Assembly (NCBI RefSeq): GCF_946478835.1
Contig: NZ_CAMLDV010000126.1
Coordinates: 1 to 10,208 of the forward strand
Direction of reading: 5' to 3'
Length of the DNA: 10,208 nt
Origin: an uncultured Bdellovibrio sp.
Lineage (GTDB): Bacteria > Bdellovibrionota > Bdellovibrionia > Bdellovibrionales > Bdellovibrionaceae
Below the pieces are notes generated by a model. The model saw only the letters and a program-made list of their open reading frames with translations, ran no database searches and had not been told where the DNA came from. The position numbers were made by a program, and so were the translations under genes. Positions 1-5,669 of this stretch are shown here, one piece after another (the first letter of the stretch is position 1; each line of letters begins with the position of its first letter).

Positions 1-13
1 ATTCAAAGAGCCC
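1..13 (-). promoter_or_regulatory. second boxA-like element (putative rRNA leader)
   Basis: On the minus strand this reads GGGCTCTTTGAAT. It shares the exact 10-mer GCTCTTTGAA with the element at 38-53. GCTCTTT is the core of boxA, the RNA element bound by NusB/NusE in rRNA antitermination (family knowledge). It sits at the very edge of the window, so its continuation is unseen. A doubled boxA fits an rRNA operon leader, but this is inference. Confidence 0.4.
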
Positions 14-37
14 AAAAATCTTTTCTATCTAGCTATT

Positions 38-53
38 CAGTTTTCAAAGAGCG
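38..53 (-). promoter_or_regulatory. boxA-like antitermination element (putative rRNA leader)
   Basis: The minus strand reads CGCTCTTTGAAAACTG, very close to the boxA-containing leader sequence that precedes 16S genes in many bacteria (consensus TGCTCTTTAA; Gram-positive and deltaproteobacterial leaders commonly have CTTTGAAAACTGAA). It lies about 45 nt downstream of the predicted start of the promoter at 100-127. Together they suggest that an rRNA operon on the minus strand begins here and that the 16S gene lies beyond position 1, outside the window. Confidence 0.55.
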
Positions 54-72
54 AAATTTTTAAATCGCATTT

Positions 73-88
73 GCTTCGTTACCGAAGC
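73..88 (-). other. leader hairpin with GNRA loop
   Basis: On the minus strand GCTTCG and CGAAGC form a perfect 6-bp stem closed by the tetraloop GUAA, which belongs to the stable GNRA class. It lies just downstream of the expected transcription start of the promoter at 100-127 and upstream of the boxA-like element, in the position of a boxB-type leader hairpin. Its function is inferred from position only. Confidence 0.4.
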
Positions 89-99
89 GCGAGGAACCA

Positions 100-127
100 A
101 TCTTAATGATTTTTTTGTCCCCGTCAA
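100..127 (-). promoter_or_regulatory. putative rRNA operon promoter
   Basis: Minus-strand -35 TTGACG (127-122), 16-nt spacer, -10 TAAGAT (105-100). Directly upstream (about 130-147) is an A-rich run with the look of an UP element, typical of strong stable-RNA promoters. The expected transcript passes through a GNRA hairpin and two boxA-like elements toward the left edge. No protein-coding start follows in the window, which supports an RNA operon. The -10 matches the consensus at only four of six positions. Confidence 0.5.
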
Positions 128-147
128 TGTTCTTCTTTTATTTTTTT

Positions 148-283
<136 letters not shown>

Positions 284-292
284 GCCCAAAAA

Positions 293-298
293 GGTCAA
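293..298 (-). promoter_or_regulatory. candidate -35 box for the tRNA
   Basis: The minus strand has TTGACC about 40 nt upstream of the tRNA 5' end, preceded by an A-rich stretch (around 305-320) that could be an UP element. No convincing -10 hexamer lies 16-18 nt downstream, so only the -35 half is supported. Confidence 0.3.
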
Positions 299-344
299 TA
301 GCTTTTTTTCGAAAATTTAATGACCGTACTAAAGTTGCTTAATA

Positions 345-372
345 AATAATCGAGGCCTGCGCCTCGATTATT
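345..372 (-). terminator. intrinsic terminator of the 409-921 gene
   Basis: A perfect 12-bp inverted repeat, AATAATCGAGGC and GCCTCGATTATT, separated by a 4-nt loop, lies 37 bp past the stop codon of the minus-strand gene. The GC-rich upper stem with A/U-rich base gives a strong hairpin. The trailing U-run is built into the stem base (ATTATTTATT) rather than being a long tract. It separates the protein gene from the tRNA. Confidence 0.75.
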
Positions 373-408
373 AGAAAACTTAGTTTAAGTCGTTGGATTT
401 ACAAAAGA

Positions 409-921
409 TTAAGCGCTGGCTTTAAATTTTGACGCAAGAAGTCTGTTTAACCACTTTCTTTCAACGGCCAAGTCAAAACCGACTTTTTCTCCGCCCGAAA
501 TAATGGCTAAATACACTTTTTTAAGGATTTCGACCTCGTGATCAAGGCCGTTATCAGCACCTAAAGACTCTTCAATAGCTTCAAACACACTCACTAGGTC
601 TGGAGTCGTTACCACTTTTGGAATACGGCCCATGTCTAAACCTAAAGTTTCAATTGGTTTGAAACCCACAAGGGTTTCCGTCAATAGAACTTTCGTTCCA
701 TTCTTGAAATTCACTTGGATAAAAGGCTTTCCTTCAGAATCCGCGCGATGAAGAACTTCATTCACGTCTTGAGTGATAAAGGAGAATACTTTTCCATCTA
801 GATCTTGGCGAATTTGCACTCGGCCTGACTCGTTGATCTTCGCACGAAGACCTTTCGAGGCATCGACAAAATTCAAGATGTGATCTAATTCCGCATGTGT
901 CGACTTCGATTTACTGCTCAA
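409..921 (-). CDS. conserved-looking hypothetical protein, 170 aa
   Basis: I do not recognise this protein. I place the start at the TTG at 921-919 because the strong Shine-Dalgarno GGGGAGGG precedes it by four bases. A longer reading from a GTG at 993 has no such site. The product begins MSSKSKSTHAELDH, has no signal peptide or membrane segment and should be cytoplasmic. Residues 24-90 look like a small beta-rich domain (GRVQIRQDLDGKVFSF, then FIQVNFKNGTKVLL). Residues 105-140 are acidic and helical, and the tail (155-170) is basic (ERKWLNRLLASKFKASA). It contains no cysteine, and I see no catalytic signature. It is monocistronic with its own terminator, and is transcribed divergently from the cupin gene across a 222-bp gap. 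A CCCTA/TAGGG pair overlaps the Shine-Dalgarno region and might partly mask it. A nucleic-acid or nucleotide-binding regulatory role is possible but unsupported. Confidence 0.75.
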   Translation of the reverse strand: MSSKSKSTHAELDHILNFVDASKGLRAKINESGRVQIRQDLDGKVFSFITQDVNEVLHRADSEGKPFIQVNFKNGTKVLLTETLVGFKPIETLGLDMGRIPKVVTTPDLVSVFEAIEESLGADNGLDHEVEILKKVYLAIISGGEKVGFDLAVERKWLNRLLASKFKASA

Positions 922-1046
922 AATACCCTCCCCTAAACATATAGGGTCCTTCCTACACATTAGGTATCGACAATCCACAAAAGGACTTAACACAAAAACA
1001 AAAAAAGATGAGAATCCGGCCTCTTATCCTGTCGCAATTTGAATAG

Positions 1047-1060
1047 ATTATCGCGATAAT
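1047..1060. promoter_or_regulatory. 14-bp palindrome, candidate operator
   Basis: ATTATCGCGATAAT is a perfect 14-bp palindrome in the divergent intergenic region between the 409-921 gene and the cupin gene. Perfect symmetry without a loop favours a binding site for a dimeric DNA-binding protein over an RNA hairpin. Which of the two genes it would control is not clear; it lies nearer the cupin gene. Confidence 0.4.
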
Positions 1061-1072
1061 GTTTCAAGGCGA

Positions 1073-1127
1073 GATTCATGGCGGCGTGACTTGAAGTCAC
1101 CGTTCCGATTTGAGATAACCATGAATC
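1073..1127 (+). promoter_or_regulatory. nested inverted repeats upstream of the cupin gene
   Basis: An outer perfect 9-bp inverted repeat (GATTCATGG at 1073-1081, CCATGAATC at 1119-1127) encloses an inner 15-bp palindrome, GTGACTTGAAGTCAC (1086-1100). A 3-bp CGG/CCG pair (1082-1084, 1105-1107) could continue the outer stem. The block ends four bases before the cupin Shine-Dalgarno sequence. It can be read as a folded 5' untranslated RNA or as DNA operators: a possible promoter TTGAAG (1091-1096), 17-nt spacer, GATAAC (1114-1119) has its -35 inside the inner palindrome. The sequence alone does not decide between these. Confidence 0.5.
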
Positions 1128-1143
1128 GAAAGAGGCACTCACT

Positions 1144-1449
1144 ATGATCATCACTCGTTGGCAAGCACCGATCGTTCCAAGCAAACAGCAGGTTCACATG
1201 ATTTTGGAATCTGAAGGTTTGGAACCTTATGACGAAATCTATGAACCGCAAATGAAGGTTCAAGATCACCGTCATCCGTTTGCTGAAGTGCGCGTGATTG
1301 TTTCTGGAGAGATGATCTTTAATATTTCTGGAAATCAATTTGTGTTGCGCCCCGGGGATCGCTTAGAGATTCCTGCAAACACAAAACACTCCCACGTCGC
1401 TCAAGGCACACAGACCTGCGTGTGTGTTTGCGCCCAGCGCGCAATCTAA
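1144..1449 (+). CDS. small single-domain cupin protein, 101 aa
   Basis: A one-domain cupin beta-barrel protein, probably cytoplasmic. Cupin motif 1 is visible as DHRHPFAEVRVIVSG, giving metal ligands H42, H44 and E48. Motif 2 is RPGDRLEIPANTKHS, giving H82. The full His-His-Glu-His set implies a bound divalent metal. Small cupins of this type serve as dioxygenases, isomerases or ligand sensors, and the substrate cannot be told from sequence. The C-terminus carries an alternating CVCVC cluster (residues 92-96), unusual for the family. AGAGG eight bases before the ATG is a good ribosome binding site. The gene is alone on the plus strand, divergent from the 409-921 gene, and its last four bases overlap the rarA stop region. 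Its upstream palindromes suggest specific regulation. Confidence 0.85.
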   Translation: MIITRWQAPIVPSKQQVHMILESEGLEPYDEIYEPQMKVQDHRHPFAEVRVIVSGEMIFNISGNQFVLRPGDRLEIPANTKHSHVAQGTQTCVCVCAQRAI

Positions 1450-1457
1450 TCTTTTTT
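1428..1457 (+). terminator. possible terminator embedded in the cupin tail
   Basis: TTGCGC (1428-1433) and GCGCAA (1439-1444) form a 6-bp GC-rich stem with loop CCAGC inside the last cupin codons. Seven bases later comes a run of six T (1452-1457). The spacing to the T-run is longer than usual, so strength is uncertain. It would stop plus-strand transcription before it runs far into the converging rarA gene. Confidence 0.35.
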
Positions 1458-2753
1458 CTGCTTCATCCACTGTAAGTACTCGCGGATTGTTTTTTCAAAA
1501 CCGCGAGTTGTTGGTTCGTAGAGCTGGGCTTCGCTGACTTCAGGCGGAAGATAACTTTGATCGACCCATCCTGTTGGATAATTGTGCGGGTATTTATAAT
1601 CCCTACCGTATCCTAAATCTTTTGCGAGAGCTGTTTTCGCTGAACGCAAGTGCAATGGCACCGGTAATGTTCTGGTTTTTTCAACGAGTTCACGGGCTTT
1701 ATTTAAAGCCATATAAGAGGCGTTTGATTTCGGGCACGACGCTAAATAAGTCGTTACCTGTGAAAGAGTGATCGCTCCTTCAGGCAGCCCAATAGCTTCA
1801 ACGGCTTGGAGACCTGCGATAGCGACAGAGATTGCTCTTGGGTCTGCGTTTCCGATATCTTCAGAGGCTAAAACGATCAGTCGACGAGCGATGAAGATAG
1901 GATCTTCTCCGCCGTCGATCATGCGAGCGAGATAATAGACGGCCGCATCAGGGTCACTGCCGCGCACACTTTTAATGAATGCCGAAATAAGATCGTAATG
2001 CATCTCGGAGCTTTTGTCGTAGCCCAAAGGATTTTGCTGAAGAAGCTCGCGCATATCGTTCACATCTAAGCGCTCGCCGTCCTCTTGGTCTTTTGTGAAA
2101 TTATAGAGAATTTCGAGACTGTTGATGAGTCGACGTGCATCCCCGTCAGAATATTCGAGAAGATTGTTGATGGCCTCTTTGGTGAGGATCATGTCGAGCT
2201 GTTTTTTGTAGTGCGTTTCTGCGCGACTGACGATTTTGCTGAGATCTTCTTCAGAAAGTCTTTCGAAAATCACAACACGGCAACGACTGAGAAGGGCTCG
2301 GTTTAATTCGTAGCTTGGATTTTCTGTTGTAGCGCCAATAAGGACGATATCGCCTTTTTCTACGAATGGAAGAAGGACGTCCTGTTGCGCTTTATTAAAA
2401 CGATGAATTTCGTCGACGAAAAGCACGGTTTTTTGTTGCAGCTGCAGACGGCGGTCTTTGCCTTCCTCGCCAATTTCTCTTAAGGCTTTAGCTCCGGAAT
2501 CCACGGCGTTGATATTTACGAAATGAGCGTTGAAATGCTGGGATAAAGCCAGCGCAAACGTGGTTTTTCCTGTGCCTGGAGGGCCCCAGATGATGAGACT
2601 TGGTAAATAGCCTTTGCGCAACATCTGGCCGAGCTTTGATTTTGGTCCCAAGGTTTTATCTTGGCCAATGATCTCATCTAAATTCTTCGGTCGAAGAATT
2701 TCTGATAGTGGTGATGAGCTTGAGGCTGCGGCAGAGGCGGAAAATAGGTCCAT
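1446..2753 (-). CDS. rarA: replication-associated AAA+ ATPase RarA/MgsA
   Basis: RarA (MgsA; Mgs1/WRNIP1 family) is a clamp-loader-like AAA+ ATPase that acts at stalled replication forks and binds single-stranded DNA ends and SSB. All the hallmarks are present in a normal-length 435-residue protein: the N-terminal [12 protein letters not shown] segment (20-31), Walker A GPPGTGKT (57-64), Walker [10 protein letters not shown] (110-118), sensor-1 region GATTENPS (140-147), an arginine-finger candidate in LLSRCR (about 155-159) and sensor-2 region [11 protein letters not shown]. The C-terminal half (about 245-435) is the family tetramerisation domain ([22 protein letters not shown], and [12 protein letters not shown] near the end). 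No good Shine-Dalgarno precedes the ATG. A promoter-like TATAAG ends six bases upstream of it, suggesting a leaderless mRNA. The stop TAG lies inside the end of the converging cupin gene. Confidence 0.96.
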   Translation of the reverse strand: MDLFSASAAASSSSPLSEILRPKNLDEIIGQDKTLGPKSKLGQMLRKGYLPSLIIWGPPGTGKTTFALALSQHFNAHFVNINAVDSGAKALREIGEEGKDRRLQLQQKTVLFVDEIHRFNKAQQDVLLPFVEKGDIVLIGATTENPSYELNRALLSRCRVVIFERLSEEDLSKIVSRAETHYKKQLDMILTKEAINNLLEYSDGDARRLINSLEILYNFTKDQEDGERLDVNDMRELLQQNPLGYDKSSEMHYDLISAFIKSVRGSDPDAAVYYLARMIDGGEDPIFIARRLIVLASEDIGNADPRAISVAIAGLQAVEAIGLPEGAITLSQVTTYLASCPKSNASYMALNKARELVEKTRTLPVPLHLRSAKTALAKDLGYGRDYKYPHNYPTGWVDQSYLPPEVSEAQLYEPTTRGFEKTIREYLQWMKQKKD

Positions 2754-2759
2754 GGATGG

Positions 2760-2788
2760 CTTATAAAACGGGTCTTTGCGGAGGTCAC
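2760..2788 (-). promoter_or_regulatory. probable rarA promoter (leaderless)
   Basis: Minus-strand -35 GTGACC (2788-2783), 17-nt spacer, -10 TATAAG (2765-2760). The -10 matches the consensus at five of six positions. Exactly six bases separate it from the ATG at 2753, so transcription would begin at or next to the start codon. That agrees with the lack of a ribosome binding site. Confidence 0.5.
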
Positions 2789-2840
2789 TGATTATTCACA
2801 TCGTTGGTGAAGAGTCATGACGATAACTCAGAGCGTTTTT

Positions 2841-2873
2841 CAAAAAACAAAAGGCTCCTTTTAGGAGCCTTTT
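2841..2873 (-). terminator. intrinsic terminator of the pil operon
   Basis: An 11-bp hairpin (2849-2859 paired with 2863-2873, three-base loop) contains the GC-rich core GGCTCCT/AGGAGCC. On the minus strand it is followed by TTTTGTTTTTT, a textbook intrinsic terminator 25 bp after the lipoprotein stop codon. The T-run on the other side also makes it able to work on plus-strand transcripts. It closes the pilM-to-lipoprotein transcript before rarA. Confidence 0.9.
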
Positions 2874-2897
2874 TTAATTCTTTGTTTGAATTTAAAA

Positions 2898-3452
2898 CTA
2901 GAAGCTTTCGACTGTGATTGTTGTCGATGTTTTTACTGGAGTTTCGTTTCCGGCAGCATCGCGCTCTAGACCGAAAACTTCCATGGTTCCGCTGGCTGTC
3001 GTACCACTATTCATTGTGATACCGCCGCAATAGAGGGCGCAGTCTGTGGAAAATGTTTTATTCGCATCTCCACTTGGAATCAATGCTTCTTTCGTTCCAC
3101 TATTAAACCAAGTACCCTTCAATGCTGCGAGACCATCGCCACCAACCTCACAGTTGATCGGTGTTGAGCTGCCTGGAACTGGAATATTGATGCGAATAAA
3201 GGCGATGATAAGGTTTTTAGTTGTGTCTTTGCGAGTAAATGTAATTGTTGGAACACGGAAGTAGCTTGGTGAGATGTCCGCCGTTGGCGTGTCAGTTCCA
3301 GCATTTTCGCGCGCCAAACAGCTAACTGCTGTTGCCGGAATCAAAGGCAAAGAAGAGCCACTGATTGAGACTTCAACGTTGCCTGCTTCTTGTGAACAGG
3401 AACCGAGAACGACTGATAAAACTAGTAACGAGACGTACAAAAGTTTTTTCAT
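2898..3452 (-). CDS. uncharacterised lipoprotein, last gene of pil operon
   Basis: I do not recognise a family. The 184-residue product starts with a type II signal peptide: MKK, a hydrophobic core (residues 4-16) and the lipobox LGSC with the lipidated cysteine at position 19. The next residue is Ser, with no Asp at +2, which by the rule known from enterobacteria predicts outer-membrane sorting. The mature part is rich in Ser, Thr, Gly and predicted beta-strand (YFRVPTITFTR, LIIAFIRINIPV, TSTTITVESF), with four further cysteines (45, 101, 138, 142) that could form two disulfides. It lacks the TPR repeats of the known secretin pilotins PilF, PilW and Tgl. A very strong ribosome binding site GGGAGGG lies in the 12-bp gap after the pilQ stop, so it is cotranscribed with pilQ and heavily translated. 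A role in PilQ or pilus function is inferred from position only. Confidence 0.85.
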   Translation of the reverse strand: MKKLLYVSLLVLSVVLGSCSQEAGNVEVSISGSSLPLIPATAVSCLARENAGTDTPTADISPSYFRVPTITFTRKDTTKNLIIAFIRINIPVPGSSTPINCEVGGDGLAALKGTWFNSGTKEALIPSGDANKTFSTDCALYCGGITMNSGTTASGTMEVFGLERDAAGNETPVKTSTTITVESF

Positions 3453-3464
3453 TGTTCCCTCCCT

Positions 3465-5645
3465 TTAAAAATCTTGAGTTGTCGGAGCTACTGGACCTGC
3501 GTCAACCGGGCCGATGATTCTTGGTGTAAGGAAAACTAGCAGCTCCGATTTATTTCTTGTGACGTTCTTGGTTTTAAACAAGTAACTCACAACTGGAAGC
3601 TCGCGGAACCAAGGTACACCGTTTTCATTCTCAACAGCGTCGCTTTGGTAGATACCACCAATGACCGCTGTTTGACCGTTTTTCACAAGCACGCGAGTGT
3701 TGGCTTCACGGCTGTTGACCGCAAACGCACCTTGACCCGCACTACTCACGTCGGCACCACGGAATTGTCTATTCACAGTGACTTTCATTATAACAGATCC
3801 GTCCGCTGTCACCTGCGGAGTCACCTCAAGTTTCAACGTCAATGGCTTAAACTGGAACGTCTCTTGAGTTGCTGTCCCGTTTTGAGTCACCTGACGTACT
3901 GGTTCTTCTGTCGTCTGATTGATATCCGCTTTTTCATTCGTCATTGTCATGATTCGTGGAGCGGAGAGGATTTTCACCTGTCCTTCACTTTCAGACAAAG
4001 ACAACGCCGCTTGCAGAGTTCCAAAGACATCCAGAGTTCCCACGCTCACGTTGAAATTCAAGTTGCCCGGAGTAGCTGCTGTCGGGTTGATGTTAAAGCT
4101 TGGATTCATGTTCACAGGACCGCGCGCTGTCGAGCCAAGTTTAATCGGCGCACCAGAAGCCCCCCAATTGATCCCGATATTACGAGTGAAGCTTTCTTGC
4201 GCTTCCACGATTTTTGATTCGATCAAAACTTGTGGAGGTTGTGTATCAAGACTCGCAATCAATTTCGCTGCACGCTCTAGATTTTCTTCGATATCCGTCA
4301 CAACCAAAGCGTTGGTACGAACATCACCGACAACCTTTCCGCGATCACCTAAGAAATCTTTGATTTTCTTTTCAAGCTCGTCCACTTTCGCGTAGCTCAC
4401 AGGGAACATGCGAACTTTCAAAGGTTCCACGTTCTTACGGGCTTGCGCCAGTTTCGTTGCATCATCTTCTTCCGCTTTCAAATCTTGAAGAGGAGCGATA
4501 CGAAGCACGTTGCCTTGACGAGTGTAACCCAGTTTTTTCGCTTTCATGATCACAACCAAAGCTTGGTCCCAAGGAACTTGGCGAAGTTTTAAGCTCACCT
4601 CCCCTTTTACGTCTTCGGAGATCACCATGTTCACGCCGCTCTCCTCCGTGATGAAGTTCAAAGCGTCGCGGATATCCATGTTGTTTGTTTCGATAGAAAT
4701 TTTCTTACCGTAAAACTTTGTATTTCCAGAAAGGAATTCCGTCAGGTTCTGGCTTGGCAAAATTTTCGCGTCAGACAACTCCACATTGGTTCCGTCTGCT
4801 TGAGCAACTTCGTGCGCCTCTGCCGAAGTTCCAGCGCCGTTGGCAACGATCAAAAGGCTGTTGCCTTCGGCTTGAACTGCGGGCTCTGCCACACCTTCAC
4901 GCAATTGAATAACAAAGCGTGCTGTTGTTGAACCTGGGTTTTGATAAGCGTCGATGGCGCCGACGCTGCCTTTGATGTCCTTTGTATTCAAAGAACGCTT
5001 CAAACGGTCTGGTAAGTTCGCGTTGTCGACTTCAATAATATACTGATGCAAATCAGGATTTGTGCGTGTCGTGTAAGTCAACGGCTTGTCCGCTTGCACG
5101 ACAACAGTTCCGCCTGTTTCATTGGCTTTAAACTTCAAATCCGTGATGTTGGCAGGAGATCCAGATGGAACAGACACTGTAGGCGCTGACTCTTGCACTG
5201 GAGTTGGAATTGTCTCTGTCACAGTCGGAGCTGGAGTTTCCGGTGCCGGAGTTTCTGGAGCTGGCGCAGGAACGTCCGCCACTGAACTGTCAGCAAATGG
5301 ATCTTCTGTTGGTGAAGCTTCTTCCGTCGGAGCAGGAGCTGGAACTGTCTCTGCAGGTGGAGTCGCCGCCTGCTCTTGAGGTTGTCCTTCCGCTTGATTG
5401 ACTTCATCTTCAATCGCTAAATCTTGATCGTTTTGCGCAGGAGCAGATTCGGCTTGTTTTGTTTCACCGCCGCCATCTTCAAAATCTGCAAAATCATCTT
5501 GATTGCCTGAAGACTCCGCTGGAGCCACTTCAGATGAGGATTCTCCACCATCTAATGACAAATCGTCCTCAACAGGACGGCTGGCACAAGAGGTGATAGA
5601 AGCAATCAACGCACTTAGGATAAATAATCGAATGAGTCCTTTCAT
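3465..5645 (-). CDS. pilQ: type IV pilus secretin PilQ (lipoprotein form)
   Basis: PilQ forms the outer-membrane ring through which the type IV pilus is extended and retracted. Domain order in 726 residues: signal peptide with lipobox ITSC (lipidated Cys20); an acidic, Pro/Ala/Glu-rich linker with ETPAP repeats (about 21-163); one AMIN domain, which binds peptidoglycan (about 164-268); the N0/STN domain (about 311-387, with VNMVISEDVKGEVSLKL and VPWDQAL); the N1 domain (about 407-468, FPVSYAK to LVVTDIEENLERA); and the secretin core (about 472-712), with GQVKILSAPRI and the closing LLVFLTPRII signature. Typical PilQ proteins have an ordinary signal peptide and need a pilotin lipoprotein. The lipobox here suggests PilQ carries its own lipid, as in the self-piloting secretin HxcQ. 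The ribosome binding site GAGGAGG is strong. The gene follows pilP by 24 bp and precedes the lipoprotein gene by 12 bp. Confidence 0.97.
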   Translation of the reverse strand: MKGLIRLFILSALIASITSCASRPVEDDLSLDGGESSSEVAPAESSGNQDDFADFEDGGGETKQAESAPAQNDQDLAIEDEVNQAEGQPQEQAATPPAETVPAPAPTEEASPTEDPFADSSVADVPAPAPETPAPETPAPTVTETIPTPVQESAPTVSVPSGSPANITDLKFKANETGGTVVVQADKPLTYTTRTNPDLHQYIIEVDNANLPDRLKRSLNTKDIKGSVGAIDAYQNPGSTTARFVIQLREGVAEPAVQAEGNSLLIVANGAGTSAEAHEVAQADGTNVELSDAKILPSQNLTEFLSGNTKFYGKKISIETNNMDIRDALNFITEESGVNMVISEDVKGEVSLKLRQVPWDQALVVIMKAKKLGYTRQGNVLRIAPLQDLKAEEDDATKLAQARKNVEPLKVRMFPVSYAKVDELEKKIKDFLGDRGKVVGDVRTNALVVTDIEENLERAAKLIASLDTQPPQVLIESKIVEAQESFTRNIGINWGASGAPIKLGSTARGPVNMNPSFNINPTAATPGNLNFNVSVGTLDVFGTLQAALSLSESEGQVKILSAPRIMTMTNEKADINQTTEEPVRQVTQNGTATQETFQFKPLTLKLEVTPQVTADGSVIMKVTVNRQFRGADVSSAGQGAFAVNSREANTRVLVKNGQTAVIGGIYQSDAVENENGVPWFRELPVVSYLFKTKNVTRNKSELLVFLTPRIIGPVDAGPVAPTTQDF
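5225..5270. repeat. short degenerate tandem repeat in pilQ linker
   Basis: Two to three imperfect copies of a 15-bp unit (plus strand approximately GGAGTTTCCGGTGCC / GGAGTTTCTGGAGCT) encode the ETPAP steps of the PilQ N-terminal linker. Such in-frame units can change the linker length by slippage. Confidence 0.5.
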
Positions 5646-5669
5646 TCGTTCCTCCTCTGATAAATAAAC

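Noticed and set aside
1..53. Two GCTCTTTGAA copies as the start of a CRISPR or other repeat array
   Set aside because: There are only two copies of a 10-mer and no spacer pattern. The match to the boxA leader element explains them better.
922..993. Longer version of the 409-921 protein from a GTG at 993
   Set aside because: The extra 24 residues are Cys-rich and unlike the rest, and no ribosome binding site precedes the GTG. GGGGAGGG sits exactly before the TTG at 921.
987..1338. Minus-strand frames across the cupin gene and its upstream region
   Set aside because: They run antisense to a clear cupin domain, lack ribosome binding sites and show no recognisable product.
3645..4395. Long plus-strand open frames (158 and 190 codons) inside pilQ
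   Set aside because: They lie antisense to the strongly conserved secretin domains. The products are low-complexity or Arg/His/Ser-rich, and I see no ribosome binding site or family feature. Such antisense frames are common opposite codon-biased genes.
5086..5401. Plus-strand Gly/Ala/Ser-rich frame opposite the PilQ linker
   Set aside because: Its repeats are simply the complement of the Pro/Ala/Glu repeat codons in the PilQ linker. The gene on the minus strand explains them fully.
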